Shown piece by piece: positions 8,884-16,187 of a DNA stretch of 41,788 bases (the stretch's first letter is position 1; each line of letters opens with the position of its first letter). The stretch is from CAZMCT01 sp964564785. GTDB lineage: Bacteria; Planctomycetota; Phycisphaerae; UBA1845; Fen-1342. Position numbers and translations under genes: made by a program. The stretch covers positions 1-41,788 of the forward strand of contig CAZMCT010000018.1 in assembly GCA_964564785.1 (NCBI GenBank), written 5' to 3'. The notes under the pieces are model-generated. The model searched no databases. It worked only from the letters and a program-made list of their open reading frames with translations, and was not told the DNA's origin.

Positions 8884-9894
8884 TCAGCCGCAAAAGAGCT
8901 GGCGCGTCACCCGGTTTTCTTCGGGAATCGCGCCGGTCTGGAAGCCGGTGATGTTCCTGAGCGTGATGTTCGCGATCTCGGTTAGCGCTTCGCGTGTCAG
9001 AAAGGCCTGGTGGGCGGTGATGATGACGTTGGGGAACGTCAACAGGCGGGTGAACAGATCGTCGTGGATGATCTCGTCGGACAGATCGCGGAAGAACAGG
9101 TCGCCCTCCTCTTCATACACGTCCAGCCCGAGCGAGCCGATGCGGCCGGACTTGAGGGCGTCGACGACCGCTTGCGTGTCGATCAGGCCCCCGCGGCTGG
9201 TGTTGATGAGCATGACACCCGGCCGCGTCACGGCCAGAAGCCGGGCGTCGATCAGCCGGTGTGTCTGGGGCGTGAGCGGGCAGTGGAGGCTGATAATGTC
9301 GGCGGCCCGAGCCAGCGATTCGATGTCGACGTAGCGCATGCCCAAGTCGAGGCAGTCGCGGTTCTCCTGGCGGTCGAAACCCAGCAGGTTGCAGCCGAAT
9401 CCGTGCAGGATGCGGGCCACGGCCGCCCCGATCCGGCCGGTCCCGACCACTCCGACCGTTTTGCCGTACAGATCGAAGCCTACCAGCCCGTTGAGCGAGA
9501 AGTTCTGTTCGCGGACCCGGGCGAGGCTACGGTGCAGTTTGCGGTTGAGGGCCAGCAGCAGCGCGAGGGTGTGTTCCGCGATGGCATGCGGCGAGTAGGC
9601 CGGCACGCGCGCGACCTGGAGACCGAGCTGCTCGGCCGCGTGCAGATCGACGTTGTTGAAGCCCGCGCAGCGCAGCGCGATCAGCCGGGTCCCTCCGGCG
9701 GCGAGCACCTCGAGCACGCGGCGGTCGAGGCGGTCGTTCACGAACGCGCACACGGCCGGGACGCCCTGCGCGAGCGGCGCGGTCCGTTCGCACAGCAGCG
9801 GCTCGAGAAACATCAGCTCATGCCCGTGCGCCTCGTTCGCCTCGTTCAGGAAGCTCCGCTCGAACGCCTGCGTTCCGAAAACCGCCACCCGCAT
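8884..9894 (-). CDS. ldhA: D-lactate dehydrogenase (D-2-hydroxyacid dehydrogenase, LdhA type)
   Basis: Predicted NAD-dependent reduction of pyruvate to D-lactate in the cytoplasm. The 336-aa length matches fermentative LdhA. The nucleotide fold has GKTVGVVGTGRIGAAVA (glycine motif 151-156). Catalytic residues fall at R234 (INTSRGG), E263 (DVYEEEG) and H295 (TAHQAFL), each one residue from the E. coli LdhA positions I recall, R235/E264/H296. The DVYEEEGDLFFRD segment is specific to the D-LDH branch. The ATG at 9894 follows a strong AGGAG, and the 21 codons upstream are discarded. It sits 84 nt after hydC on the same strand, which fits use of D-lactate as an alternative NADH sink beside hydrogen. 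Confidence 0.87.
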   Translation of the reverse strand: MRVAVFGTQAFERSFLNEANEAHGHELMFLEPLLCERTAPLAQGVPAVCAFVNDRLDRRVLEVLAAGGTRLIALRCAGFNNVDLHAAEQLGLQVARVPAYSPHAIAEHTLALLLALNRKLHRSLARVREQNFSLNGLVGFDLYGKTVGVVGTGRIGAAVARILHGFGCNLLGFDRQENRDCLDLGMRYVDIESLARAADIISLHCPLTPQTHRLIDARLLAVTRPGVMLINTSRGGLIDTQAVVDALKSGRIGSLGLDVYEEEGDLFFRDLSDEIIHDDLFTRLLTFPNVIITAHQAFLTREALTEIANITLRNITGFQTGAIPEENRVTRQLFCG

Positions 9895-9978
9895 GGAAGC
9901 TCCTCCCGCCGCGCGGCCGAACACCGCCCCCGAAACACGTTCCGACCGCCCCGGCACCGGCCGGCCGACGGCGAGGCT

Positions 9979-10509
9979 CTACCGGGTCGCCGCGGCCGTT
10001 AGCTGCTCCAGCAATCCGGGGACCTGGTCTGGCGTCACGCGGGGGTAGACCTTGTCGTTGATCATGACGACCGGGGCCAGGCCGCACGTGCCGAGACACA
10101 CGGCGTCGTGGAGCGAGAACTGTCCGTCCGTCGTCGTCTGCCCGAACTCGATTCCCAGTTCCTCGCGAAAGCGGGCGGCCACGCGATCGGCCCCCTTCAC
10201 GTAGCAGGCGGTGCCCATGCACACGTTGATCATGAATTGCCCGCGCGGCTGGAGGCGGAAGTAGTGGTAGAAGGTTGCCACGCCCGTGACGCGCGCGGCG
10301 GGCACGCGCAGCAGTTGTGCCACGGCGTCCATCTGTGCCACGCCCAGGTACCCGAAGTGCGCCTGTACGCGGTGCAACACGGCGATCAACTGGCTTTCCG
10401 GGTGCGGGCGGCTGCGACACTCTGCAATGAATGCCGCGATTTCCGGCGTCAGGGCCGCCCGCGAGGCCGCTTCCACCTCTGCCCAGTTATCGGTCGACGC
10501 GTGGTTCAT
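9979..10509 (-). CDS. hydC: NAD(H)-linked [FeFe]-hydrogenase gamma subunit, NuoE-like
   Basis: A 176-aa thioredoxin-like [2Fe-2S] protein homologous to NuoE, HydC and HndA. Cluster ligands are visible as C97 and C102 (INVCMGTACYVKG) and C138 and C142 (AVCLGTCGLAP). The N-terminal helical part, with HFGYLGVAQMDAVAQLL, matches the NuoE family. It should pass electrons within the HydABC complex. Its ATG overlaps the hydA stop by four bases (ATGA), giving translational coupling. The placement after hydA, rather than before hydB as in Thermotoga, is a difference in gene order. Confidence 0.9.
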   Translation of the reverse strand: MNHASTDNWAEVEAASRAALTPEIAAFIAECRSRPHPESQLIAVLHRVQAHFGYLGVAQMDAVAQLLRVPAARVTGVATFYHYFRLQPRGQFMINVCMGTACYVKGADRVAARFREELGIEFGQTTTDGQFSLHDAVCLGTCGLAPVVMINDKVYPRVTPDQVPGLLEQLTAAATR

Positions 10510-12290
10510 GCGATGCCTCGCGGCAGCTTTGCCTGGTAATGCGTGTGCAGCAGCTCGTGGGCCCGCGCACTGCCCGGTGCGCCGAGGTACTCACGGTAGA
10601 GCTGCTGCACGGCCGGATTCTCGTGCGACCTCCGCAACGAGCTTTCGCCGTCCAGGGTGTAGAGCGCTGCCGCGCGCAGTTGCAGCAGGTTGTCCAACTG
10701 GGAGCGCAGCGCCCGCGGAGGGTAGGGCTGTCCGGCGCCGCCCACGCATCCGCCGGGGCAGGCCATCATCTCCAGGACGTCGAAGGCGCGCTCCCCCCGC
10801 AGCACCAGGTCCAGCAGGGCGGCCGCGTTGCCGGTGCCGTTCGCGATTCCGACGTGCAGTACGCGATCGCCGACCGCCACGTCGAACTCGCGTCGTCCGG
10901 GCACCCCGCGTGCCTCGCGGAACTCGAGCGGGGCGTTCGGATCGCCCGTGAGCTGGACGGCGGCGGTGCGGAGGGTCGCCTCCATCACACCGCCCGTGGC
11001 CCCGAAGATCGTGCCCGCGCCGGTGGTCAGCCCGAGCGGCGCGTCGAAATGCTCGTCCGGATAGCAGCTCAGGTCGACGCTGTCGAGCGTCCAGAAGTCG
11101 ATCCCGGCGGCCTTGAGCATCCAGATCAGCTCGCGCGTGGTCAGCACGGCGTCGGTAAACGGCCGCCCGCGCGCATCACAGTGCTCAGGCCGGCGGGCCT
11201 CGTACTTCTTGGCCACGCATGGCATTATCGCGACCATGTAGATGCGGTCGGGGTCGCAGCCGCGCCGCTCGGCGTAATACGTTTTGCTCAGCACGCTGGT
11301 CATGCTCATCGGCGACCGGCAGGTGGACGCGTGCGGAATGAGCTGCGGATAGAACCGCTCGAGGTAGTTGATCCAGGCCGGCGAGCAGGAGGTGAGCATG
11401 GGCAGCGGGCCGTTGCCGGCCAGCCGCTGCACGAGCTCGTGTGCCTCCTCAACGATCGTGAGATCCGCGCCGAACACCGTGTCAAAAACCGCGTCGAACC
11501 CCAGCAGCCGCAGGGCCGCGACCATCCGTCCGGTGGTGGCGCGTCCCGGAGGTCCGCCGAATCCCTCCGCGATGGCCGCGCGGATCGCCGGGGCGGTCTG
11601 CACCACGACGTGCAGATCCGGGTCCGCCAGGGCCTGCCAGACCGCCTCCGTGTGGCTCTGCTCGAGCAACGCCGCCGTCGGGCAGACCGCGATACACTGC
11701 CCGCACTGGATGCAGACCGACTCGTCCATGCCCGCCCCGTGCGCCGGCGTCACGACCGTCTTGAAGCCCCGCCCGTGCTGACTGAGATTGTGGACCCCCT
11801 GCACCTCCGCGCACATCCGCACGCAGCGGCCGCAGAGAATGCACTTGTTCGGCTCGCGGACGACCGCCGTGCCGCGCTCGTCCCGCGGGTAGTCCTTCCG
11901 CTCGCCCTCGAAGAGCCGCTCGCGCACGCCCAGCGCGTAGGCGAGATTCTGGAGCTCGCAGTTGCCGTCGCGCTCGCACGTCTGGCAGTCCTTCGGGTGG
12001 TTGTCGAGGATCAGCTCGACAATATCGCGGCGGGCTTGCCGCAACGTCGGGCTGTTCGTCACGACTTCCATGCCCTCCCACACGGGCACCGAGCAGGCCG
12101 CCATGTGCGACCCGATCTCCTTCACGTCGACGATACACACCCGGCAGGCGCCCGGCAGGCTCAGGTACGGGTGGTAGCACAGCGTCGGCACACGGATGCC
12201 GACGCGCTCGGCCGCCTTGGCGATGGTCGTGCCCGCGGGCACCTGCACCTCGTGGCCGTCGATCTTCAGCCGCACCAGCTCCGTGGACAA
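10506..12290 (-). CDS. hydA: [FeFe]-hydrogenase catalytic subunit, NAD(H)-linked multimeric type
   Basis: A 594-aa cytoplasmic catalytic subunit that makes or uses H2. Domains in order: an N-terminal NuoG-like [2Fe-2S] domain (CYHPYLSLPGACRVC, about 38-52), a His-Cys [4Fe-4S] segment (HPKDCQTCERDGNCELQ), a two-cluster ferredoxin domain (CILCGRCVRMC and CIQCGQCIAVCP), and the H-cluster domain. H-cluster motifs are L1 TSCSPAW (300-306), L2 MPCVAKKYE (356-364) and L3 MMACPGGCVGGAGQPY (C511, C515). A short C-terminal domain follows (HENPAVQQLYREYLG). It starts with TTG, with a GGAG that overlaps the end of hydB. L1 has Ser in the second Cys position of TSCCP. With hydB and hydC it forms an electron-bifurcating or NADH-dependent enzyme; these two modes cannot be told apart by sequence. 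HydE, HydF and HydG maturases are not in the window. Confidence 0.93.
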   Translation of the reverse strand: MSTELVRLKIDGHEVQVPAGTTIAKAAERVGIRVPTLCYHPYLSLPGACRVCIVDVKEIGSHMAACSVPVWEGMEVVTNSPTLRQARRDIVELILDNHPKDCQTCERDGNCELQNLAYALGVRERLFEGERKDYPRDERGTAVVREPNKCILCGRCVRMCAEVQGVHNLSQHGRGFKTVVTPAHGAGMDESVCIQCGQCIAVCPTAALLEQSHTEAVWQALADPDLHVVVQTAPAIRAAIAEGFGGPPGRATTGRMVAALRLLGFDAVFDTVFGADLTIVEEAHELVQRLAGNGPLPMLTSCSPAWINYLERFYPQLIPHASTCRSPMSMTSVLSKTYYAERRGCDPDRIYMVAIMPCVAKKYEARRPEHCDARGRPFTDAVLTTRELIWMLKAAGIDFWTLDSVDLSCYPDEHFDAPLGLTTGAGTIFGATGGVMEATLRTAAVQLTGDPNAPLEFREARGVPGRREFDVAVGDRVLHVGIANGTGNAAALLDLVLRGERAFDVLEMMACPGGCVGGAGQPYPPRALRSQLDNLLQLRAAALYTLDGESSLRRSHENPAVQQLYREYLGAPGSARAHELLHTHYQAKLPRGIA

Positions 12291-12303
12291 GGCTCGCTCT
12301 CCG

Positions 12304-14487
12304 CTAGCGCCGCGACACCGCCTCGAACCGACAGACCTCGAAGCACACGCCGCACCGGATGCAGCGGGTCTGGTCGATCACGTGGGGGCCGCGCCGCTCG
12401 CCCGCGATGCACGTCACCGGGCACCGCCGCGCGCACAGCGTGCAGCCCACGCACTTGTCGTTGATCTCGAACCGCAGCAGGGCGCGGCACCGGTGCGCGG
12501 GGCAGGTGCGCTCCGCCGCCACGTGGGCCGCGTACTCGTCGCGGAAGTAGCGCAACGTGCTCAGCACCGGGTTCGGGGCGGCCCGGCCCAGCCCGCACAG
12601 CGACGACGACCGCACCAGCTCGGCCAGCCGCCCGAGCCGCTCCAGGTCAGACGCTTGCCCCCGGCCCGCCACGATCCGTTCCAGGATTTCGAGCATGCGC
12701 TTGGTCCCCTCGCGGCACGGCGTGCACTTGCCGCAGGACTCATGCTGCGAGAAGGACATGTAATAGCGGGCCAGATCGACCACGCAGTCGTCCTCGTCCA
12801 GCACGATCATGCCGCCCGAGCCCATGATCGAGCCGCGCGCCTGCAACGTGTCGAAGTCCACCGGCGTATCCAGGTCTTCCGCCCGCAGGCAGCCGCCGGC
12901 CGGCCCGCCGGTCTGCACCGCCTTCAGCCGCTTCCCGCCGCGCACTCCGCCCCCGATGTCGTACACCACCTCGCGCAGCGTCGTACCCATGGGCACTTCC
13001 ACCAGCCCGGTGTGCTGCACCTTGCCGGCCAGCGCGAACACCTTCGTCCCGCCGCTGGCCGCCGTCCCGAGCTGCGCGAACCACTCCGCCCCGTAGAGCA
13101 CCACGGCCGGTACGTTCGCGAACGTCTCGACGTTGTTGATGCACGTCGGCCGGCCCCACAGCCCCGCGGTCGTCGGGTACGGCGGCCGCACCCGCGGCTG
13201 GCCACGCTCACCCTCGATCGAGTGGATCAGGGCCGTCTCCTCGCCGCACACGAATGCCCCCGCCCCGAGGCGGATTTCGAGGTCGCAATCGAAACGCGAA
13301 CCGAGGATCCCCGGTCCGAGCAGGCCGGCCGCACGGCATTGCGCCAGGGCGTTCTCGATCCGTTTCACGGCCAGCGGGTATTCGGCCCGCACGTAGAAGT
13401 ACCCCTGCCGCGCCCCGATCGCGTACGCGCCCATCAGCATTCCCTCGATCACCGCGTACGGATCCCCCTCCAGCATGCTGCGGTCCATGAACGCGCCGGG
13501 ATCTCCCTCGTCGGCGTTACAGATGATGAACTTCTCGTCGCCCTTCGCTTCGGCCGCCTGCTCCCACTTCAAACCTGTCAGGTAGCCGCCGCCGCCCCGG
13601 CCGCGCAGCCGCGCGCGTCGCATTTCCGCCCGCACCCAGGCCGGGTCGCCTCGTTCCAGAATCCGCGCCAGGGCCTCGAACGCCCGCTGCCCCAACGCCT
13701 CGTCCAGGCTCTCCGGATCGATCACCCCGCTGTTCCGCAGCGCCACCCGCGTCTGGCGACGGAAGAAACTCACATCTCCGTAGAGCTCGAAGAACCCGCG
13801 CCCCACCGCCTCTTCCCCCACCCGAAGGCGCTGCACCACCCGGCCGGCGTTGATGTGCTCGGCGATGATCTCGTCCAGGTCCGCGGGGGTCGTGATCGTG
13901 TACACCACCTTTTCCGGACGCACAAGCACCCGCGTCGCCCGCCCCGTCCCGAGCGGATCGCACAGGCCGAAGCAGTTGGCCTGCCGGACGGCGACCTGCT
14001 CCGCCGGCACGTTCGCCGCCCGCAGCTTCTCCTCGAACACCCGCTGCATCGGCGTGGTCAGCTCGCGGCCGCAACGTGCCGCCCCGCAGAAAAAGAACTC
14101 GAGCCGGTGCGTGCCCGCGTCGTCGGCATCCAGCGTATACGCCCGCACGGGCGCTCCCGCCAGCACGTGCTGCGTGAAGATCTCGTGCGCCCGCGCCCGA
14201 TCGACCTTCTCGTACTTCACCGGCATCTGCCCCGGCGTCAGGATGCCGACGATCGGCTCGCGGCTGCAACGGCCGGTGCAGCCGGTCTGCCGCAGCACGA
14301 TGTCCTGTCGGCCGGTGGCGCGGATATGCTTGCGGAACTCGTCGAAGACGTCGTTCGCCCCGGCCGCATTCTCGCACGTGGCCGAGCCGACCTGAATCCG
14401 CACCCGGGCCGCCCCTTCCGATTGCGCGACACGGGCGCGGGCCGCTGCCGCCAGCTCGCGATAGCGCTGCATGACAGACGAGGGCAT
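12304..14487 (-). CDS. hydB: NAD(H)-linked [FeFe]-hydrogenase beta subunit with an extra N-terminal [2Fe-2S] domain
   Basis: A 727-aa flavin- and NAD(H)-binding subunit (NuoF/HydB/HndC family). Two thioredoxin-like cluster domains come first: one with C37, C70 and C74 (GSATC, TGCTGRC), the second with C134, C139, C172 and C176 (FCGAARC, NCFGLC). Then comes the NuoF core with RGRGGGGYLTGLKWE at about 294-308 (NAD(H)/FMN site), GAGAFVCGEETALI, and the [4Fe-4S] ligands C585, C588, C591 and C631 (ESCGKCTPCREG). The C-terminus adds a two-[4Fe-4S] ferredoxin (C679-C689 and C709-C719). The Thermotoga HydB I recall is about 626 aa with one N-terminal cluster domain, so the second domain explains the added length. 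The ATG at 14487 is chosen for GGGAG 7 nt upstream. It is the first gene of the hyd operon, 17 nt from hydA. Confidence 0.92.
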   Translation of the reverse strand: MPSSVMQRYRELAAAARARVAQSEGAARVRIQVGSATCENAAGANDVFDEFRKHIRATGRQDIVLRQTGCTGRCSREPIVGILTPGQMPVKYEKVDRARAHEIFTQHVLAGAPVRAYTLDADDAGTHRLEFFFCGAARCGRELTTPMQRVFEEKLRAANVPAEQVAVRQANCFGLCDPLGTGRATRVLVRPEKVVYTITTPADLDEIIAEHINAGRVVQRLRVGEEAVGRGFFELYGDVSFFRRQTRVALRNSGVIDPESLDEALGQRAFEALARILERGDPAWVRAEMRRARLRGRGGGGYLTGLKWEQAAEAKGDEKFIICNADEGDPGAFMDRSMLEGDPYAVIEGMLMGAYAIGARQGYFYVRAEYPLAVKRIENALAQCRAAGLLGPGILGSRFDCDLEIRLGAGAFVCGEETALIHSIEGERGQPRVRPPYPTTAGLWGRPTCINNVETFANVPAVVLYGAEWFAQLGTAASGGTKVFALAGKVQHTGLVEVPMGTTLREVVYDIGGGVRGGKRLKAVQTGGPAGGCLRAEDLDTPVDFDTLQARGSIMGSGGMIVLDEDDCVVDLARYYMSFSQHESCGKCTPCREGTKRMLEILERIVAGRGQASDLERLGRLAELVRSSSLCGLGRAAPNPVLSTLRYFRDEYAAHVAAERTCPAHRCRALLRFEINDKCVGCTLCARRCPVTCIAGERRGPHVIDQTRCIRCGVCFEVCRFEAVSRR

Positions 14488-14544
14488 CCGCGACTCCCGG
14501 ACCGATCGGGGGGCTCGCTCCCCGGTCACGCGGCCCGTGGGGAC

Positions 14545-14572
14545 ATTTTAGCGGCCCGCCGCCCCGGGCCAA
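14545..14572 (-). promoter_or_regulatory. Possible sigma-70 promoter of the hyd operon
   Basis: On the minus strand, TTGGCC (plus 14567-14572) and TAAAAT (plus 14545-14550) are separated by 16 nt, about 58 nt upstream of the hydB start. The -10 stands out in a very GC-rich gap. The -35 match is only partial. Confidence 0.35.
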
Positions 14573-14648
14573 CGCGCCGCGGCAGTTGAAAGACGTGAAA
14601 CCGGGCGCGCGGTGCGCCGCTCGTGAATTCTGCGCGCCGCGTGTCGGC

Positions 14649-15077
14649 TCAGCCGCCACCCACGATCGACGCGGTGCTCATGAGTTCCTCGAGCAAGGCC
14701 AGGGCGGCCCGGCCGGGCATCTGGAACGGGTCGAGCTGCGGCTTCTCGGAGTATTTCAGAACCACACCCAAGTTGAGCTTGTCGAGCTCGACGCGCCCCA
14801 TCCGCCAGCTCGCGAAGCGGCGTTCGGTGATTTCGGCGTAGTCCAGGATCGTGACGTCGGAGTGTCGGTCATCGCGCACCAGGCGCGCGTAGAGCCGATT
14901 CACGTCGTCGCGGCCGCCCTCGAGCAGTTGCATGAAGATGTCGCCGTGGCAGACGCAGAGCACGCCGGTGATGCCCGCTTCGCGATTGTGCCGCTCGGAC
15001 TGGGCGAGAATATCCGCAATCGTCTGGGAATTGAGCGGGGCGGTGGATCGGCTGGCGTAGACGAGGCGTACGAGCAT
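14649..15077 (-). CDS. BLUF-domain blue-light sensor, stand-alone
   Basis: A 142-aa protein with a complete BLUF (blue light using FAD) domain at about 1-95 and a short C-terminal tail. Key residues keep the spacing of AppA: Y7, N31, Q50 (FMQLLEG), W91 and M93 (SWRMG); AppA has Y21, N45, Q63, W104 and M106. The Tyr-Gln pair that performs the flavin photocycle is therefore intact. No output domain such as EAL, GGDEF or cyclase is attached, so it must act through a partner protein. Its ribosome site (AAGGA) overlaps the stop of folE, only 10 nt away, implying translational coupling. The hydrogenase operon starts 161 nt downstream on the same strand. Confidence 0.88.
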   Translation of the reverse strand: MLVRLVYASRSTAPLNSQTIADILAQSERHNREAGITGVLCVCHGDIFMQLLEGGRDDVNRLYARLVRDDRHSDVTILDYAEITERRFASWRMGRVELDKLNLGVVLKYSEKPQLDPFQMPGRAALALLEELMSTASIVGGG

Positions 15078-15087
15078 GACAGTTTCC

Positions 15088-15801
15088 TTACGAGCGGTCG
15101 CCGTTGTGCAGGAGCGTCAGGAACTCGCGGCGGAGATCGGGGTTCTTCAGGAAGCTCCCCCGCATCACGCTGTTGACCATCTTGGAATCCATGTCTTTCA
15201 CGCCGCGCCACTGCATGCAGTAGTGGTCGGCCCGCATCACAATCGCCAAGCCGTCCGGCCGCATCTTGTCCTGAAGCAGGTCGGCCAGTTGCACGATGGC
15301 CTCTTCCTGGATCTGCGGGCGGGCCATCACCCATTCCACCAAGCGGGCGTACTTCGACAGGCCGATCAGGTCCGAGTGCTCGTTCGGCATGACGCCGACC
15401 CAGAGCTGCCCGATGATCGGGCACAGGTGGTGCGAGCAGGCGCTGCGCACCAGCACCGGGCCGACGATCATCAACTCGTTGAGCCGGGCGATGTTGGGAA
15501 ACTCGGTGACCGGCGGCATGGGTACGTAGCGGCCGCGGAATACCTCGGTGATGAACATCTTGGCCACGCGGCGGGCCGTGTCCTGCGTGTTGTGGTCGCT
15601 GCGGGTGTCGATGACGAGCGTGTCGAGCACTTCCTGAAGCTTGGCCTGCACCTCTTCCTGAAGCGCGTCCAGTTCGCCGGGTTCGATGAACTCGGCGATG
15701 CTGTCGTTGGCGTGAAAGCGTCGCCGCGCGGCAACCAGCCGCTGCCGGATTCGCTCCGAGACCGGGGTCGTGCCCGCGGGTCTGTCCACGTTTTGAGCCA
15801 C
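15088..15801 (-). CDS. folE: GTP cyclohydrolase I
   Basis: Converts GTP to 7,8-dihydroneopterin triphosphate, the entry step to folate, tetrahydropterins and queuosine-type bases. The 237-aa protein has the zinc site C122-S-H-H125 (SACSHHLCPIIG) and C195 (DHYCMQWRGV), as C110/H113/C181 in E. coli, plus LIGLSKYARLVEW and RPQIQEEAIVQLADLL. The N-terminus has TARRVAKMFITEVFRGRY, the usual substrate-channel segment. The GTG start has AGGAGG 5 nt upstream. It is followed at once by the BLUF gene. Whether its product feeds folate or another pterin is unknown. Confidence 0.92.
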   Translation of the reverse strand: MAQNVDRPAGTTPVSERIRQRLVAARRRFHANDSIAEFIEPGELDALQEEVQAKLQEVLDTLVIDTRSDHNTQDTARRVAKMFITEVFRGRYVPMPPVTEFPNIARLNELMIVGPVLVRSACSHHLCPIIGQLWVGVMPNEHSDLIGLSKYARLVEWVMARPQIQEEAIVQLADLLQDKMRPDGLAIVMRADHYCMQWRGVKDMDSKMVNSVMRGSFLKNPDLRREFLTLLHNGDRS

Positions 15802-16187
15802 GCTTGCCTCCTGAGTGGGGGAGTATATCAGAGACCTCCGCGCGCGTCACTGATCCCTCCGCCGTGCGGCCCCCGGCGAAGGCCCGGGCATCCGTACTGC
15901 ACGGCCGGCGGCGCGGACCGGCCGACTCCCGCCGCCCGGCCGCGGAGGCCCGCATATTGACAGAATCTATATAAGCACCCTCACCATTCTATCGTTCCTC
16001 ATGCCGGGGGGCGCGTACACTCTACCAGCCGCTCAAGAAAGGGGGCTGGCGCCGAGCCCCTCCACCATCACGGTTGGGCCGACAGCGGTTCCCCGCGGCG
16101 CCGGTGCCCTTCTTCTCAAGGGGCTAAGATTATCCGGGCACCCAGGCCGAGCCCCGCAGGCTCGAGCGCGACGGAGGTCAGACGACG
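15802..16187. promoter_or_regulatory. Divergent intergenic region between folE and the site-2 protease gene
   Basis: About 385 bp with no gene. The start is very GC-rich; an AT-rich island at 15953-15990 contains TTGACA (15957-15962) and TATATAA (15968-15974), but their spacing does not make a standard promoter. A TAAGAT (about 16125) is a weak -10 candidate for the plus-strand gene. It should hold promoters for both divergent genes. Confidence 0.4.

Noticed and set aside
12196..14589. Long plus-strand frame opposite hydB
   Set aside because: Antisense shadow; hydB motifs are unequivocal on the minus strand.
15953..15990. TTGACA plus TATATAA taken as a sigma-70 promoter
   Set aside because: Only 5 nt separate the two boxes, so they cannot act together.
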